A stretch of 64,000 nt of DNA. It comes from Alloascoidea africana. Its lineage: Eukaryota > Ascomycota > Alloascoideomycetes > Alloascoideales > Alloascoideaceae. Position numbers and translations under genes: made by a program. The first letter of the stretch is position 1, and the number at the start of each line of letters is the position of its first letter. The stretch spans positions 62,001-126,000 of the forward strand of contig JAKTTT010000006.1 in assembly GCA_030581615.1 (NCBI GenBank), written 5' to 3'. Shown here piece by piece: positions 35,734 through 46,210 of the stretch. Under the pieces are notes generated by a model, which worked only from the letters and a program-made list of their open reading frames with translations, was not told where the DNA came from and made no database searches.

Positions 35734-38700
35734 CTATATTTGCTCTTTCCACTTGCCATTCTCTTTATAATCTTTATACAAAATTTGCAAATATTCACGA
35801 CCATCGGGGTCCAACATTGAATGGAAAACCTTCATTTCTCTTTCAGTTATAAGGTCCCAAGCAGGATAAAACCCCATATTCAAAACTTCCCGAATCCCAT
35901 TCTCAAACCTGTGTCTTAGTGAAATGTAAACGTAGGTTTGAAGTAATGGAAGTAAATGTCTTCGTAAATGGCCTTTTATTTTCGATACTGTGGAGTTGAG
36001 AACTAGCGAAGTCGAGGATTGTTTATCCTTGTGTAAATGATTTGGTGGCTCACACAGATTTGAAATTAATCTCGAGTAGGCGGATGCACACCGTTTTGAC
36101 ATGGCAATTCTAGAAGCCTGTTTCAGACTTTTCATTGTAAAACATTCAAGAAGAGTTATCAACATCCCAATCATAAGATGATGTCTTCCAGTGAACCTCC
36201 ATCGATAAAACAAAATGATTTTTGAACACAATTTCGCAATTTGGATAAATGTTGTTTCAACAATCTGGTCAATAATAATAACATCGGATGACAAACTTTC
36301 AATATGCAAAAGTCGGTAAACAATACCACATATTAAACCGCAAATCATCTCTATAGAATGTTGTCCAATGGAAAAACTTTTTTCAACAAGCGTTAATGAC
36401 AAAAACGTGCATAATTGTGAAAGTGTTTTAATGTCTTCAATTTCAGATAGCACAAGATGAAAATCAGTAATAATCCTCGACAAAAGCTCTGTTGCTGATG
36501 TCGTCGTCGTCGTCGTCGTCTCGTTGTTATCATCCTTTTGTGAGTGATCAGTTTTCCCAACTGATTTCCATACTGTGATCAAAACCTCGAGATAGTATCC
36601 AATTTCATCCTTCTTGATTATACACAGCGATGAGCTCAATGATTCAACAAGTTTGGCAAATTCGCCCTTGTTTTGCTCTGACTCGTTTGTGCCACATAAA
36701 ACTCTTTGTACCAGGTCAAACAGTGAACTCTGTAACTCTTCGCTTTGAGAAACTCCCAAGTCTTTACGGAGATGGATAAATACTGCAATAGCATATCGAA
36801 TCTCTTCTGGCTTTTCAAAAGTCTTTGTTAAAAGCCGGAACAACAATGAGTTCATTTCAATGTGAGTGTGACCATTCTCAGAAATGGAAATGGAAATGGA
36901 AAAGGAAATCTGTTCAATTAAACATCGTACTTGCTTTTTCATTTCCTTGGTCAAATGATCCCCATCCGCCACCAGTTTATCAAAATCCTGAAGCAAATGC
37001 AAAATTGATTGCGAATATGTTTTGAAAAAATCCGAATTTTGACAAATTTGCATAGCAAAATTTAATGACCAAGTAATAAAGTTTCCCCTTAACTGCTCGG
37101 ATTCTTGTACAAATTTGCCAAATTGACCAGTGCTCAATACTTTGGACGAAATTTGAAATAGTTGGAATGATTCGGCTTCTGAACCACTGGAATTGAGATT
37201 TTTGTTGAAAGCCCCATTCAACCTCTTGAAAAATGTTCTCAAGTAGGAATTGCTTGATTCGTCATTAGTCTGCTTAGCATGGTGTTGCCAAATCTGAAGA
37301 AAAATTTGTGTTTCCTGTTCATGAACCGCCGCTTCATCATCATCATCATCATCTGTCTTGAAAAACATGTCAAATATTGCTTCAGGGTGCGTCTCAAGCC
37401 TTGTTTTAAAAGTCGGAAATCGCAATAGGCTGCTCAAACCTTCCAGTGCCATCACTTTCAAACTGGTTTGATCTTCCTTACTATTCGCGCTTAATTTCTC
37501 CAATGTTTGCAAGAGTGTTATTCTATGACCTCTTTTAATACATTCAAATGGGATTGCCTTTAGCAATTTCATGTGAAAAACCAGTTCGCTCAAATCCTCC
37601 TCTCCAATTTCTGTGATCAATTGTTGCGTTAAGATTTGTATTAGTGTGTCCATGGTGAACTTTTGTTCGTGAAGAATCTCATTCTTGGCAAGTGCTTTCC
37701 AAACCTCAGAATCATACTTTGCCAAAGAAATTGAGTTTATCAGTAGATTTCTCACAAACTCTTGTGGCAGTTTCTCGTTTGCTGCCTTGAAGTTCAGTAA
37801 TGGCATCCATCGTAGTAGAACATCTCTAATGATGAGTGGATTTCTAACAAGAGGGTTGGTGTTTGAAACAAAAAGCTCTGCAAACTGCACGAGCTTTCCA
37901 TTTACAAATTCAAATTTGTTTGGTTCCAATTCCTCGAGTCTGAATATAATCTGATAAAAGTAGAAAAGAGAAAAAAAGTCTGATTCTTTCGTTGGCTCTT
38001 TAATTCCCTTCTCTTTAACCAGCTGAAGACAAGTTTCCGAGTCGAATGGTACAAGACACAGCACAGTGTAAATGAGCCTATACTGAAGAGGGCTATTCAT
38101 ATCTTGGAAAACTAAATCGACCAAAAATCCCTTCAGTTTTTTAAGTGTTCCAATATTTAGAGAAAATAGCCCTAGCAAGACTCCCAAAAGACCAACTAGA
38201 GATTGTTCCTCTGTCACAAGATCCATTTCTTTTTGTGGGAACAACTTCATAATTACTTCCTCCAACTGCGTCGGAGATAGATGGTGTACCACTTTTGAAA
38301 CCGCCTTTGTGAATTCTTCAGAGGACCAAACTGAAGGGATGGTAATATGGCCGACCCAAGTAGATAAAAAATCCGGGAGTTCTCTGCATTGTACAGCACA
38401 TTCAAGAAGTTGTTTCCCAATTTCCAGTTGATAGGTATACCCATCTTGTTCCTCTTCCTTGCCATTGTTAGATAAAATTAATAGTATACTAATGGAGTGT
38501 GATAGTCCAAGTTCAGGATCCATTTTAATCGCTTCCGAAACAAAGTCCCAACGGATCTCTGTTTTGTCAGTTTTATCCAATTGAGATTTATAGATATGCG
38601 ATAGAGAATCTGACTGTGTAAGACATCTCTGAGATTCGTTCAAAAGTGCCAGGGCCTTGCCAGTGTACTCTGGATATAGGGTTGTAACTTTCGAAAATAG

Positions 38701-39819
38701 TACTTCGATATGCTTTATTGAATCGGGGTTCGACACTGGAAATACAATAAACGCAATCTTAAATAAAGCATCCAGAGACCTAAATTTCAGTTTGCCTGAC
38801 CATTTTCGGAGAGACTCTGCCTGTCTAAGGATCAACTCAACATTAGATTCAAGTTCTGAAAGGGCGTCTGGTGGGAAAACAACCTCCTTCAGAATATCGC
38901 TAGCTATATTGATCAACGAAGGGGAAACGGCGGTTAATACGAGTAAAAAAGACGCAGCCCCTAATGTTGAGAATAGCTTTGAAACTTTTGAAACTGTGGC
39001 GATGTTCGTAGATAAAGAAACCTTTAACAGCCTAGCCAACGTCGATGTCCATTCTTCAATTCTTTTGGCTATGGTCACTGGTATGCCTGGCACATCTTCT
39101 GAAATGTCCTGATTTATGCTGAGCAGTTGGAAACCATTTGATAATATTTTGAAGCAAATCTCAATGCCAGGAGGAAGTAGAATATTCTCATCTAGATAAA
39201 GATCCAGTACCTCTAACGAACAACTGACCAATTCCAACGTTTCCTTTTGCTGTGATGCTGCTCCCTCCTTTTGTTGGATCGCTATCAAATCCGAATATGT
39301 CTTGTTCAAAATGTCACTCAGGTTGTACTTTCTGGAAAGTTGCACATGTAGGATGCTCCTACTATTCTCCTCAGTATTTGACTTAGAAGCCAACACCTTC
39401 AAAATTTCCGCACTGAGCAACCAAATGCTGAAATTTGTCCTGAATTTTGAATTTCGTGAATCTGATAACCGGTCAAAGAGAAGTTCTAAGACGAATTTTT
39501 CCTTTCCTGGGAGGTAAACATCAATACCAGCTTTCTCTGACATAACCAAGCCTTGGTCTTTGTTATCTATTTCGACCAATCTCCGCCTTTTCCTGTTTTG
39601 GTCATTGCCTATGCTCTCATAGTTATTGCTGGTCTTGCTATTATCTTGGGGTAGAGGGAAGAGCAGATTTCGAGAGACTGAGACGATGCTTTCTATTGAG
39701 GTGTCTTTCCCCCGAAGAAACTTTGTGATTCCTTGGGCAGTATTCAGCTAACCGGCACTGGTCAATATTTGTCTAGATAATGTTCATAAATCTATACCTA
39801 CTTTTAGAGTCCCATCCAT
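35734..39819 (-). CDS. URB2: Urb2/Npa2 nucleolar pre-60S protein, two exons
   Basis: Urb2 (Npa2) acts with Npa1 in early pre-60S particles. Exon 1 is only 18 nt (39819-39802, encoding MDGTLK); exon 2 is 39747-35734. The 54-nt intron has a GTAGGT donor and a GGTTAG acceptor; sequence after the acceptor, LNTAQGITKFLRGKDTSIES followed by LLFPLPQ, is in frame with the long ORF, which has no ATG until 39543. The joined product is 1343 residues (S. cerevisiae 1174), helical throughout. Family-typical blocks include YLPGKEKFVLELLFDRLS near the N terminus, HHLMIGMLITLLECF in the C-terminal third, and the end GFYPAWDLITEREMKVFH with MLDPDGREYLQILYKDYKE and NGKWK. A short Asp run (DDDDDD) lies mid-protein. 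The intron is well supported by frame but the donor is not ideal. Confidence 0.87.
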
Positions 39820-39891
39820 GCTTTAGAAAATCGTCTTGGTGAAAACTCCAAACAGAGAGCCAAAACGCTACAATATAATTTTCTCTAAGAA

Positions 39892-40311
39892 ATGTCAAGG
39901 TCACATGACTTGATGCTCTATATGTGGTGTTACCCTGACAACGCAGTATTGGTATGCCATATTTTAATCTCTTCTTCCAATACACCACGAAAAATGGGCC
40001 TTAAAGATACAAATGGTTTGTTGATTAGGAAAGCACCAACAAAAAACAAAACGGGATATGCTGATTTTCACTCAAAGAACATGTTCAGCGAGTACGACCA
40101 GTTTGTTTGCTCGCAATGTTCTTTAGAAATCTCAGTAACTGAAACAAACAAGATATGGATCAATTGGAGCCCGATCATACAAAAGGAAGACCTTGGCAAG
40201 AATCTTATAGTAGCTCCAGTAAAAACTACGATATTGGCACTACACAATCCAGATGCTGCAGCAAATACAAAGAAAGTATCAAGCTTGAGAAGCTTTTTTT
40301 ATTATATGTAG
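39892..40311 (+). CDS. Hypothetical 139-residue ORF, doubtful
   Basis: An ATG-started ORF in the 559-bp space between the URB2 start and the MCX1 stop, both on minus. The product (MSRSHDLMLYMWCY start) has a CxxC pair in FVCSQCSLEIS but no recognised domain. A second, overlapping frame at 40155-40346 would encode 63 residues ending in a hydrophobic segment (LEKLFLLYVVFWSMLMII) like a tail anchor. Either could be chance; codon use is neutral. The start overlaps GGTCACATGACTT, a Cbf1-like site that could belong to the URB2 promoter instead. Confidence 0.25.
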   Translation: MSRSHDLMLYMWCYPDNAVLVCHILISSSNTPRKMGLKDTNGLLIRKAPTKNKTGYADFHSKNMFSEYDQFVCSQCSLEISVTETNKIWINWSPIIQKEDLGKNLIVAPVKTTILALHNPDAAANTKKVSSLRSFFYYM

Positions 40312-40378
40312 TGTTTTGGTCTATGCTCATGATCATTTCTTCGTAATTTTTGGTTAGTTGTCATCTTCTGGTTGTAGG

Positions 40379-42409
40379 CTATCCAGCATAAGCCATTTGG
40401 CTGGTTTCGTGGATGCTTCTGAAAGCGTGAACTTCATGGTTTTGCGTACCATACTCGACTGCCAGTTCGTTGGCTAGAGCAGGGTCTTCAGCGGCGACCC
40501 TGTTGATTAATTTATAAACTTCCCCGCCTGAAAAGTATGGAGGACTTTGGGGACTTGATAAAACCGATCGAAAGCATCTGCCTAGACTTTCTACTGTTTT
40601 CGAGTCGATCAAAACATATCGAACTGTGGAGTCTGGACATTCAAAATTTACATTGAGCAGAATCCTTTCCATTATCCCTCGAAGACCTCTCGCGCCTGTT
40701 TCTTCAACAAGAGCCAAGGTTGCAATAGCTTCGATCGCAGGATTCGTGAAGATCAGCCTGATTCCGAACCGACTGAAGGTGTGAATATACTGCTTTAGTA
40801 TGGCATTTTTAGGCTTGGTTATGATTCTGACCAGGTCTTGCTTTTTGAGAGAATCCAGACTTGTTATGATGGGAATTCTACCCACAAACTCAGGTATCAT
40901 ACCGTAAGAAGTCAAATCCTTGGGGGTTACCAAGTTCAGAGCTGGCACTTTCTCTCCATTGTCCAGTAATACCATTTTATCTCCAGCACTATCTTCGCAC
41001 GCACTCTCTGATATGTCGGGAGCAGTGTTGAACCCAATTCCTCTTTTTGCAGTTCTCTGTGCTATAACTTCATCCAGCCCAACAAAGGCGCCCATAAATA
41101 TGAATAATATGTTTGTGGTGTCGATTGAGTAGGTTTCGTTTTGTCCAGGTTGATATTGTTGACTGAAAGAGCTGAAAGAATCGTCAGAGGTTTTGCTTTC
41201 AGCTTTGGCGTTGACTTGAACAACTGACCCTTCAATCATTTTCAACAACGACTGCTGGACTCCTTCTCCGGCAATGTCTCTTCCATTTGTGCTCGTGCGC
41301 TTTGAGAGCTTGTCGACCTCGTCAAGCACGATAATGCCCCTCTCGGCTTTTTGAACATCAAAATTGGCTGCATACAAAAGCTTTTGAACACAAACTCCTA
41401 CATCATCCCCAACGTATCCAGCTTGTGTCAGAGAGGTACAATCTGTGATCGAAAAAGGAACTCCGAGAACTTTGGCAAGCGTTTTGGCAATCAATGTTTT
41501 CCCGCTTCCACTAGGTCCGAGCAGCAAAACATTTGATTTTTCGAGTGTCGGCGGCTCGGCGTCGTCTTCCACGTCCCAGTCCTTTTCGAACGAATCGACC
41601 AGCCCGGTTCCAAGCTGAGGACCGCCTAGTGGCGTGTCAGGCGGACCGACTGCGGAGTAGCTATAATACTCAGACCCCACTTCCTCTCCTGTTTCTTCTA
41701 TCTTGGGCTTGCTTAACTGCGCTCTTATTTTTTCATAGTCCTTTCGTGCGGAATCTAGAATTCGAATGTAGTGGTTGTAAACTGCCACCGACATGATCTT
41801 TTTAGCCCTATCCTGCCCCACCACGTAGCGATCTAAATAATGTTTGAGCTTTCGTGGACTTGGAACGTAGAGCGAACAGTCCAGAGCTGTTTCGGGCGTG
41901 TATATCGAGTTGATAGCTGTGCTTTCAGTCGTTGGTACTTTGTTCCTATTCAACCCTGAGAAAGGCTTCCCATCGGGCTTTGCAATGACATGAGCCCCTC
42001 GGACCGGCTCTCTCACGCTACTAGATCCCAGCTTTATGTTATAATTATTCTTTTGCAGTAGATGGTGGGACACACCATTGCCCGTAATGCTCTTGTTCTC
42101 AGTGCTTTTATCTGGTTCCAACTTTGCTCCGCTCACTTCTCCTGAATTTAAGGATAGAGCGGTTTTTTCATTGCCGTTTTGTAAAGCCGTATCTTTCTGG
42201 AGTGATGGAAAACAGCAGGGAATGTTCTGTTCATGTGCTTTGCTGTTAAAAACAGTGTTGGTATTTTCTCGATGACATTGCGAGGTTGCGAAATATCTTC
42301 CCTGTACTCTGCAGATGGGTCTCAATAAAGCCGATCTAGGCGACGATAGAGCGCTTCTCCACAACAGTTGTTGGAGTGCTTCATTATTGATTTTTCTCGC
42401 AAAAGCCAT
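40379..42409 (-). CDS. MCX1: Mitochondrial ClpX-type AAA+ unfoldase
   Basis: Mcx1 is the mitochondrial ClpX; in yeast it acts as an unfoldase that helps activate 5-aminolevulinate synthase (Hem1). The 676-residue product begins with an Arg-rich presequence (MAFARKINNEALQQLLWRSA). No ClpX zinc finger is seen. AAA+ motifs: YVVGQDRAKKIM, Walker A GPSGSGKT, pore loop GYVG in QAGYVGDDVG, Walker B IIVLDEVDK, GRDIAGEGVQQSLLKMIEG, and the arginine-finger region GMIPEFVGRIPI. The ClpX C-terminal domain follows (KPKNAILKQY, ETGARGLRGIMERILLN). The region of the ClpP-docking loop reads RGIGFNTAP and keeps an IGF tripeptide. Confidence 0.95.
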   Translation of the reverse strand: MAFARKINNEALQQLLWRSALSSPRSALLRPICRVQGRYFATSQCHRENTNTVFNSKAHEQNIPCCFPSLQKDTALQNGNEKTALSLNSGEVSGAKLEPDKSTENKSITGNGVSHHLLQKNNYNIKLGSSSVREPVRGAHVIAKPDGKPFSGLNRNKVPTTESTAINSIYTPETALDCSLYVPSPRKLKHYLDRYVVGQDRAKKIMSVAVYNHYIRILDSARKDYEKIRAQLSKPKIEETGEEVGSEYYSYSAVGPPDTPLGGPQLGTGLVDSFEKDWDVEDDAEPPTLEKSNVLLLGPSGSGKTLIAKTLAKVLGVPFSITDCTSLTQAGYVGDDVGVCVQKLLYAANFDVQKAERGIIVLDEVDKLSKRTSTNGRDIAGEGVQQSLLKMIEGSVVQVNAKAESKTSDDSFSSFSQQYQPGQNETYSIDTTNILFIFMGAFVGLDEVIAQRTAKRGIGFNTAPDISESACEDSAGDKMVLLDNGEKVPALNLVTPKDLTSYGMIPEFVGRIPIITSLDSLKKQDLVRIITKPKNAILKQYIHTFSRFGIRLIFTNPAIEAIATLALVEETGARGLRGIMERILLNVNFECPDSTVRYVLIDSKTVESLGRCFRSVLSSPQSPPYFSGGEVYKLINRVAAEDPALANELAVEYGTQNHEVHAFRSIHETSQMAYAG

Positions 42410-43337
42410 CGATTCCAGCTATGATAAAGTGAAGGGGAAAGAAACAGAGGAGGGAGTAAGCAGAAATGTGAGATGAGATGAGATCTGTTCAATCTTATCT
42501 GCAGCACTATTCAAAATGCATGCATCTATTCATCTTGGTTACTTTCTGGCTGCCTCTTGGGTACCAACCAAATAATATTAAAGCTTTACCATTGGAATAT
42601 TCTTAAGTATGTGGCGTGATAAGATAGTTCAAAAAAGTACTCAATTGACTACAGTTTGCTAGACAGCTGGGCAAATCAACTCTTTCACCGAAAAGTTGTG
42701 CCCTGGAGAGAGTTAAGGTATTATTCCTGGCCTTTATTTTGAAACCAATTCAGTAATATTCCTAAAAATCCAGCTTAAGAAAAAAAAAATGAAAGAATAA
42801 TTACACTCTCGGGTCCTTAATTGGTCCTGATCTGAGGTGCCCTGATTTCAGGTACCCCATGTCCCAAGAAGAATAGAATACACGTTCATCATGCTAGACT
42901 TGATGTGGCTCTCAAAAGAAATAGCTCTTAATTATACGAACCTCGGATACATGTGGGGGTGGCTATGGTGGGGTGAGACTACAAGTTTACAAAATATCTT
43001 GGCTCGTCTAGTTATCTTGAATTCCAGGTTCTTTCTCTGTAATGGACCTTTTAAACAGTTGGAGCCATTCCAAAACAGAGAAAAACAGATTGCTCTCGTT
43101 TTATGAAACATGAGGGATCCATTCGACTTGGATTCCAATATCTCGCTTCGCTTTACCAGAGTCCAAACTTTCTACTTTCTCCATATAAAATGCTGTATAG
43201 AAACCAAAAGAGATAATCATTAAAATATGTCTTCGATTTAGCAGAGTTTTAGAATGATACAAAGCATTGTACTTTTCGAAGGCACGTCGAACGGGGAAAC
43301 AAGAATCGGAATGAGAAAAACATAAACTTTTCTGTGA
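42410..43337. other. MCX1 promoter / 3' flank of the His-rich gene
   Basis: No gene recognised; AT-rich with scattered short ORFs, the longest 71 codons and unlike any family I know. No tRNA-like cloverleaf noticed. Confidence 0.5.
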
Positions 43338-44129
43338 TTAAAAAAACTGTTCAGTTGACCATGGCGTGCACAATTGTCCGCCGTTAGGTAGAGACGCACC
43401 GAGATACCAAGCTGTGTTGGAATATTGATCTCCCTGGCCAGGCTCTAGAGCTGTGGTGTCATTGCCGTGGGAATGGCCATGATCGTGGCCATCCTCACCA
43501 TGGGAATGATCATGGTCATGGTCATCGCTATCCGTGCTATGGCTATGACCATGAGAATCACCCCCCTCTGATTCCTCTTCCTCGGATCCCAGTGCAATAT
43601 AGGCTCTCGCAATTCTGTGTGTCGGTGGCTGCAAAGCAAAGTAGACATAGCTCGGGGCAGAAACAGTAAAATTCACACGCTCAAGAGACCAGCCTTTGAC
43701 ATATGGCCCATGAGCATAGGTCTTCACCTCTGTGCTATCGGAGGTTTTGACAAGGAAGGCTTTCAGGCGGTTGGGAACCGAGAGTCCAAATCCTTGAGAG
43801 CCGGTCTCGTTCACCAGGGTTCCTTTGTCATCCACCACATCGACGACTTCTCCAAAAAGCCAAAAGTTAGGACGGTAATCTGCAATGGAGGTTATGTTTG
43901 GAATTCCAATTCCAACAGTAAAAACTTCATCTGCCTTGTCGATGTAGACCTTGCTGTACGAGGAAACTGAAGGGCATTGAAAAGATGTTTTCAAAACCCT
44001 TGCTTCATAAGGGTCCAGAAACTCGTATGCACTCGAAAGTGAAGCATGGGTTCCGTCGTCTATTAAACCAATATGAGCATTCACAAAGGCAGATACCGAA
44101 GCAAGGTACGAGAGTAGGGAGAGTTTCAT
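43338..44129 (-). CDS. Secreted histidine-rich protein, candidate metal binder
   Basis: The 263-residue product starts with a clear signal peptide (MKLSLLSYLASVSAFVNAHI, cleavage near Ala18). A ~170-residue beta-looking domain follows, with several N-glycosylation sequons (NIT, NET, NFT) and a single Cys in the mid-domain. At about 190-225 an acidic segment and HGHSHS/DHDHDHSHGEDGHDH/GHSHG runs form a strong divalent-metal site, then a short end with one more Cys. I do not recognise the globular domain; it is not the Pra1/Zps1 zincophore fold as far as I can tell. Two ZRE-like sites lie upstream and ZAP1 itself is 20 kb away, which suggests zinc control. A role in extracellular zinc or copper binding is inference. 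Confidence 0.85.
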   Translation of the reverse strand: MKLSLLSYLASVSAFVNAHIGLIDDGTHASLSSAYEFLDPYEARVLKTSFQCPSVSSYSKVYIDKADEVFTVGIGIPNITSIADYRPNFWLFGEVVDVVDDKGTLVNETGSQGFGLSVPNRLKAFLVKTSDSTEVKTYAHGPYVKGWSLERVNFTVSAPSYVYFALQPPTHRIARAYIALGSEEEESEGGDSHGHSHSTDSDDHDHDHSHGEDGHDHGHSHGNDTTALEPGQGDQYSNTAWYLGASLPNGGQLCTPWSTEQFF

Positions 44130-44169
44130 TCTGCTCTAAATCTTTGATTCCCAGCTTCTTAGATCAACG

Positions 44170-44180
44170 TCCCTAAAGGA
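44170..44180. promoter_or_regulatory. ZRE-like site (Zap1 consensus, 9 of 11)
   Basis: TCCCTAAAGGA fits the core CCYYNAAGG of the Zap1 consensus ACCYYNAAGGT with both outer bases off. It sits 41 bp upstream of the His-rich gene start and next to an ATAAAAG TATA-like element (minus strand, 44182-44188). Confidence 0.4.
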
Positions 44181-44236
44181 CCCTTTTATCTCTATTCTGC
44201 TCGCATTTTGCTGCCAAAGAATGAAAATTATAAGAC

Positions 44237-44247
44237 ACCTTGTGGGT
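44237..44247. promoter_or_regulatory. Second ZRE-like site (9 of 11)
   Basis: ACCTTGTGGGT keeps both outer halves of ACCYYNAAGGT but has TG in place of AA. About 110 bp upstream of the His-rich gene start. Confidence 0.3.
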
Positions 44248-45857
44248 TTGTATGGTCATCAGATCACTTGAATATAGCATAGAAAAAACGTAATTTCCCG
44301 TTTATATGACCAAGGGCGGCCCAGTTTTTCAAGTAACTTAAACTGCTGGCTTCCCAGCTCTCCAAGTGAAGCTCTCAGCTATAACATCACTGCAGAAAAA
44401 CCCAAGTTTAATTCTGTTTCAAACAATATATCGAAGTGAGACCAATCCCATTTCTTTGACATCAATGTGGAGGGTAGGTGTTCCTAGTCGTATAGAGTGG
44501 AGAGTAACTCCATCAGTATCAAGGATGTCTGTCCAGCTGCCAAGCACTTTTCGTATCTGGAGCACAATAAACAATTAAGGGATGTTTTGCCCAAAGCAGA
44601 CTACGCAGGGCACCAGAGCTTAGAGACACAATTGACCCTCGAAAAAAAAGTGAAAGCCCACCTCAATTTTGCCCAACGTCGCTCTTCGGCTCAATCTCTT
44701 GTCACGGTTCACCAGGTTCAAGAAGTTGGGTGGTTTGGGGTTTAAGCATCCTCGTCGAAACGCTTAACTGGGAACTCGGGCTTTGAATCAAAAAAACCAA
44801 AACCTTCTTGTATCCTAAACCAAGTCGATGTCTTAAACCGTTTGTTTAAATGCCAGTACGAGCATATCTGACAGCTGGCGACGTATGACAACGGATAGTT
44901 GCATCATTTACCCGTTATGCAATTAAAGCATCGGGTATGCCGCGACAATAGACTTTATGGTGGTTGCTTGATGAAGTTTAGACAGGTTCACAGTGAAGAG
45001 GAGCGGGTAGTTCCTCAAATAGCTTGTCATGCATCATCAATCCACCACCAGTCCAGGTTGGTTGGAAAACGTAGCCTGTCGCCAAAAACAGCGACTTAAC
45101 TTTGGATTCAAGTGAGAGTGTTGCATTGCAACATAATGTATTCTCGGTTAAATATATTTACTTGCCGATCTTTGCTTGTTCTTCAGATTATTGTGAAAGG
45201 TTGATGTGCCTTTAAGTTGTTCGTTTCATTTTCTCTGCCCACTCAAGCATTGCCTGATCTACATCGACCGTTTAGATCCTTAAATCTTGACGTTTGAATT
45301 TTTACAGGTTTTTAAAACTTGTGCTCATTATATTTCCCTTTCTACTCTTAAATCCTATCCCAATCCATCATTGTTGAACATGCATTCTTATCTTAAGTAG
45401 AGCTATTACTGCAACATATTCGAAGAAATGAAAATCCAAAGTTGTTGGATTTATCCTTAACCTGTGGATAGTTGGATACTTTTCATTCAGGAGATCTTCC
45501 TTTTTTTGCTGGCAACAGAGGCAGAAGCAGAATGGGTTGGCCCTCCAAGAGTAGAATGTGGGGTTGATCAAAACAATAAAACGTCAACGCTTCATATTCC
45601 ATAAAGAGGATTTTGATTGCAGTATCTGATGAAACTCGGGCATTTTTGCTTTGGTCAGGGTTCAGTTCAGCCCGTTCGTACTACCATTGTTAAGTAGCAT
45701 AGATCTCTCCATTCTCTATGGTAGCTGAGTCTGGTTGGCTCCCAGTTCTGACCGCATCTAATAGTTAACACAGTGTCTTTCTTGATTGGCACAAAACTGT
45801 CTTTAACTATAGTACGCTTGACTATTGAGCAAGACGGAAACAAATCTCACGAATAAA

Positions 45858-46022
45858 ATGGCTCTGAAGCTTGTTAGCTTTTGCTACTTTTTGAACTTCT
45901 GTCGAATCACTCAAGTTTTAGCAGTCGTTGTTACTAGTGACGCTTTAAAATCTGCTAGTTTCAGGCACCACGGTGATCTTTCCTACAGATTAGGTTTTGT
46001 AAGCTTAAGTATGACAACCTAA
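45858..46022 (+). CDS. Possible small secreted peptide, doubtful
   Basis: 54 codons from ATG. The N terminus MALKLVSFCYFLNFCRITQV followed by LAVVV is hydrophobic and signal-peptide-like; the rest (SDALKSASFRHHGDLSYRL and on) is unknown. Could be chance. Confidence 0.2.
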   Translation: MALKLVSFCYFLNFCRITQVLAVVVTSDALKSASFRHHGDLSYRLGFVSLSMTT

Positions 46023-46048
46023 TTTCTACGTATCAAACAAAAATGTTA

Positions 46049-46056
46049 TATATAAA
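46049..46056 (+). promoter_or_regulatory. Canonical TATA box
   Basis: TATATAAA, followed 64 bp later by the ATG of a 29-codon ORF at 46121-46210 and 0.86 kb later by the BIK1 start. Confidence 0.45.
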
Positions 46057-46120
46057 GGCCAACCAGATCTACTTACAGATTCGAGCAAAAGTGTCAGCAG
46101 AGCACGAGGGCGGGCGAAAA

Positions 46121-46210
46121 ATGTCTGCTCACCTCTCTGGTGATATCACACTGGCAAGTAATCAACTCTCGGGTGCTGATATTCTCTCTGGTAATATTGT
46201 TCCTCGGTGA
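46121..46210 (+). CDS. Short repetitive ORF (uORF or micropeptide candidate)
   Basis: 29 codons, with LSGDI, LSGADI and LSGNI spaced along it. The DNA repeats behind this (CTCTCTGGTGATATC versus CTCTCTGGTAATATT) suggest local duplication. It lies just downstream of a TATA box. Confidence 0.25.
   Translation: MSAHLSGDITLASNQLSGADILSGNIVPR

Noticed and set aside
43338-44129. Assignment of the His-rich secreted protein to the Pra1/Zps1 family
   Set aside because: The globular part lacks the metallopeptidase-like blocks I would expect; only the signal peptide and His-rich tail are shared.
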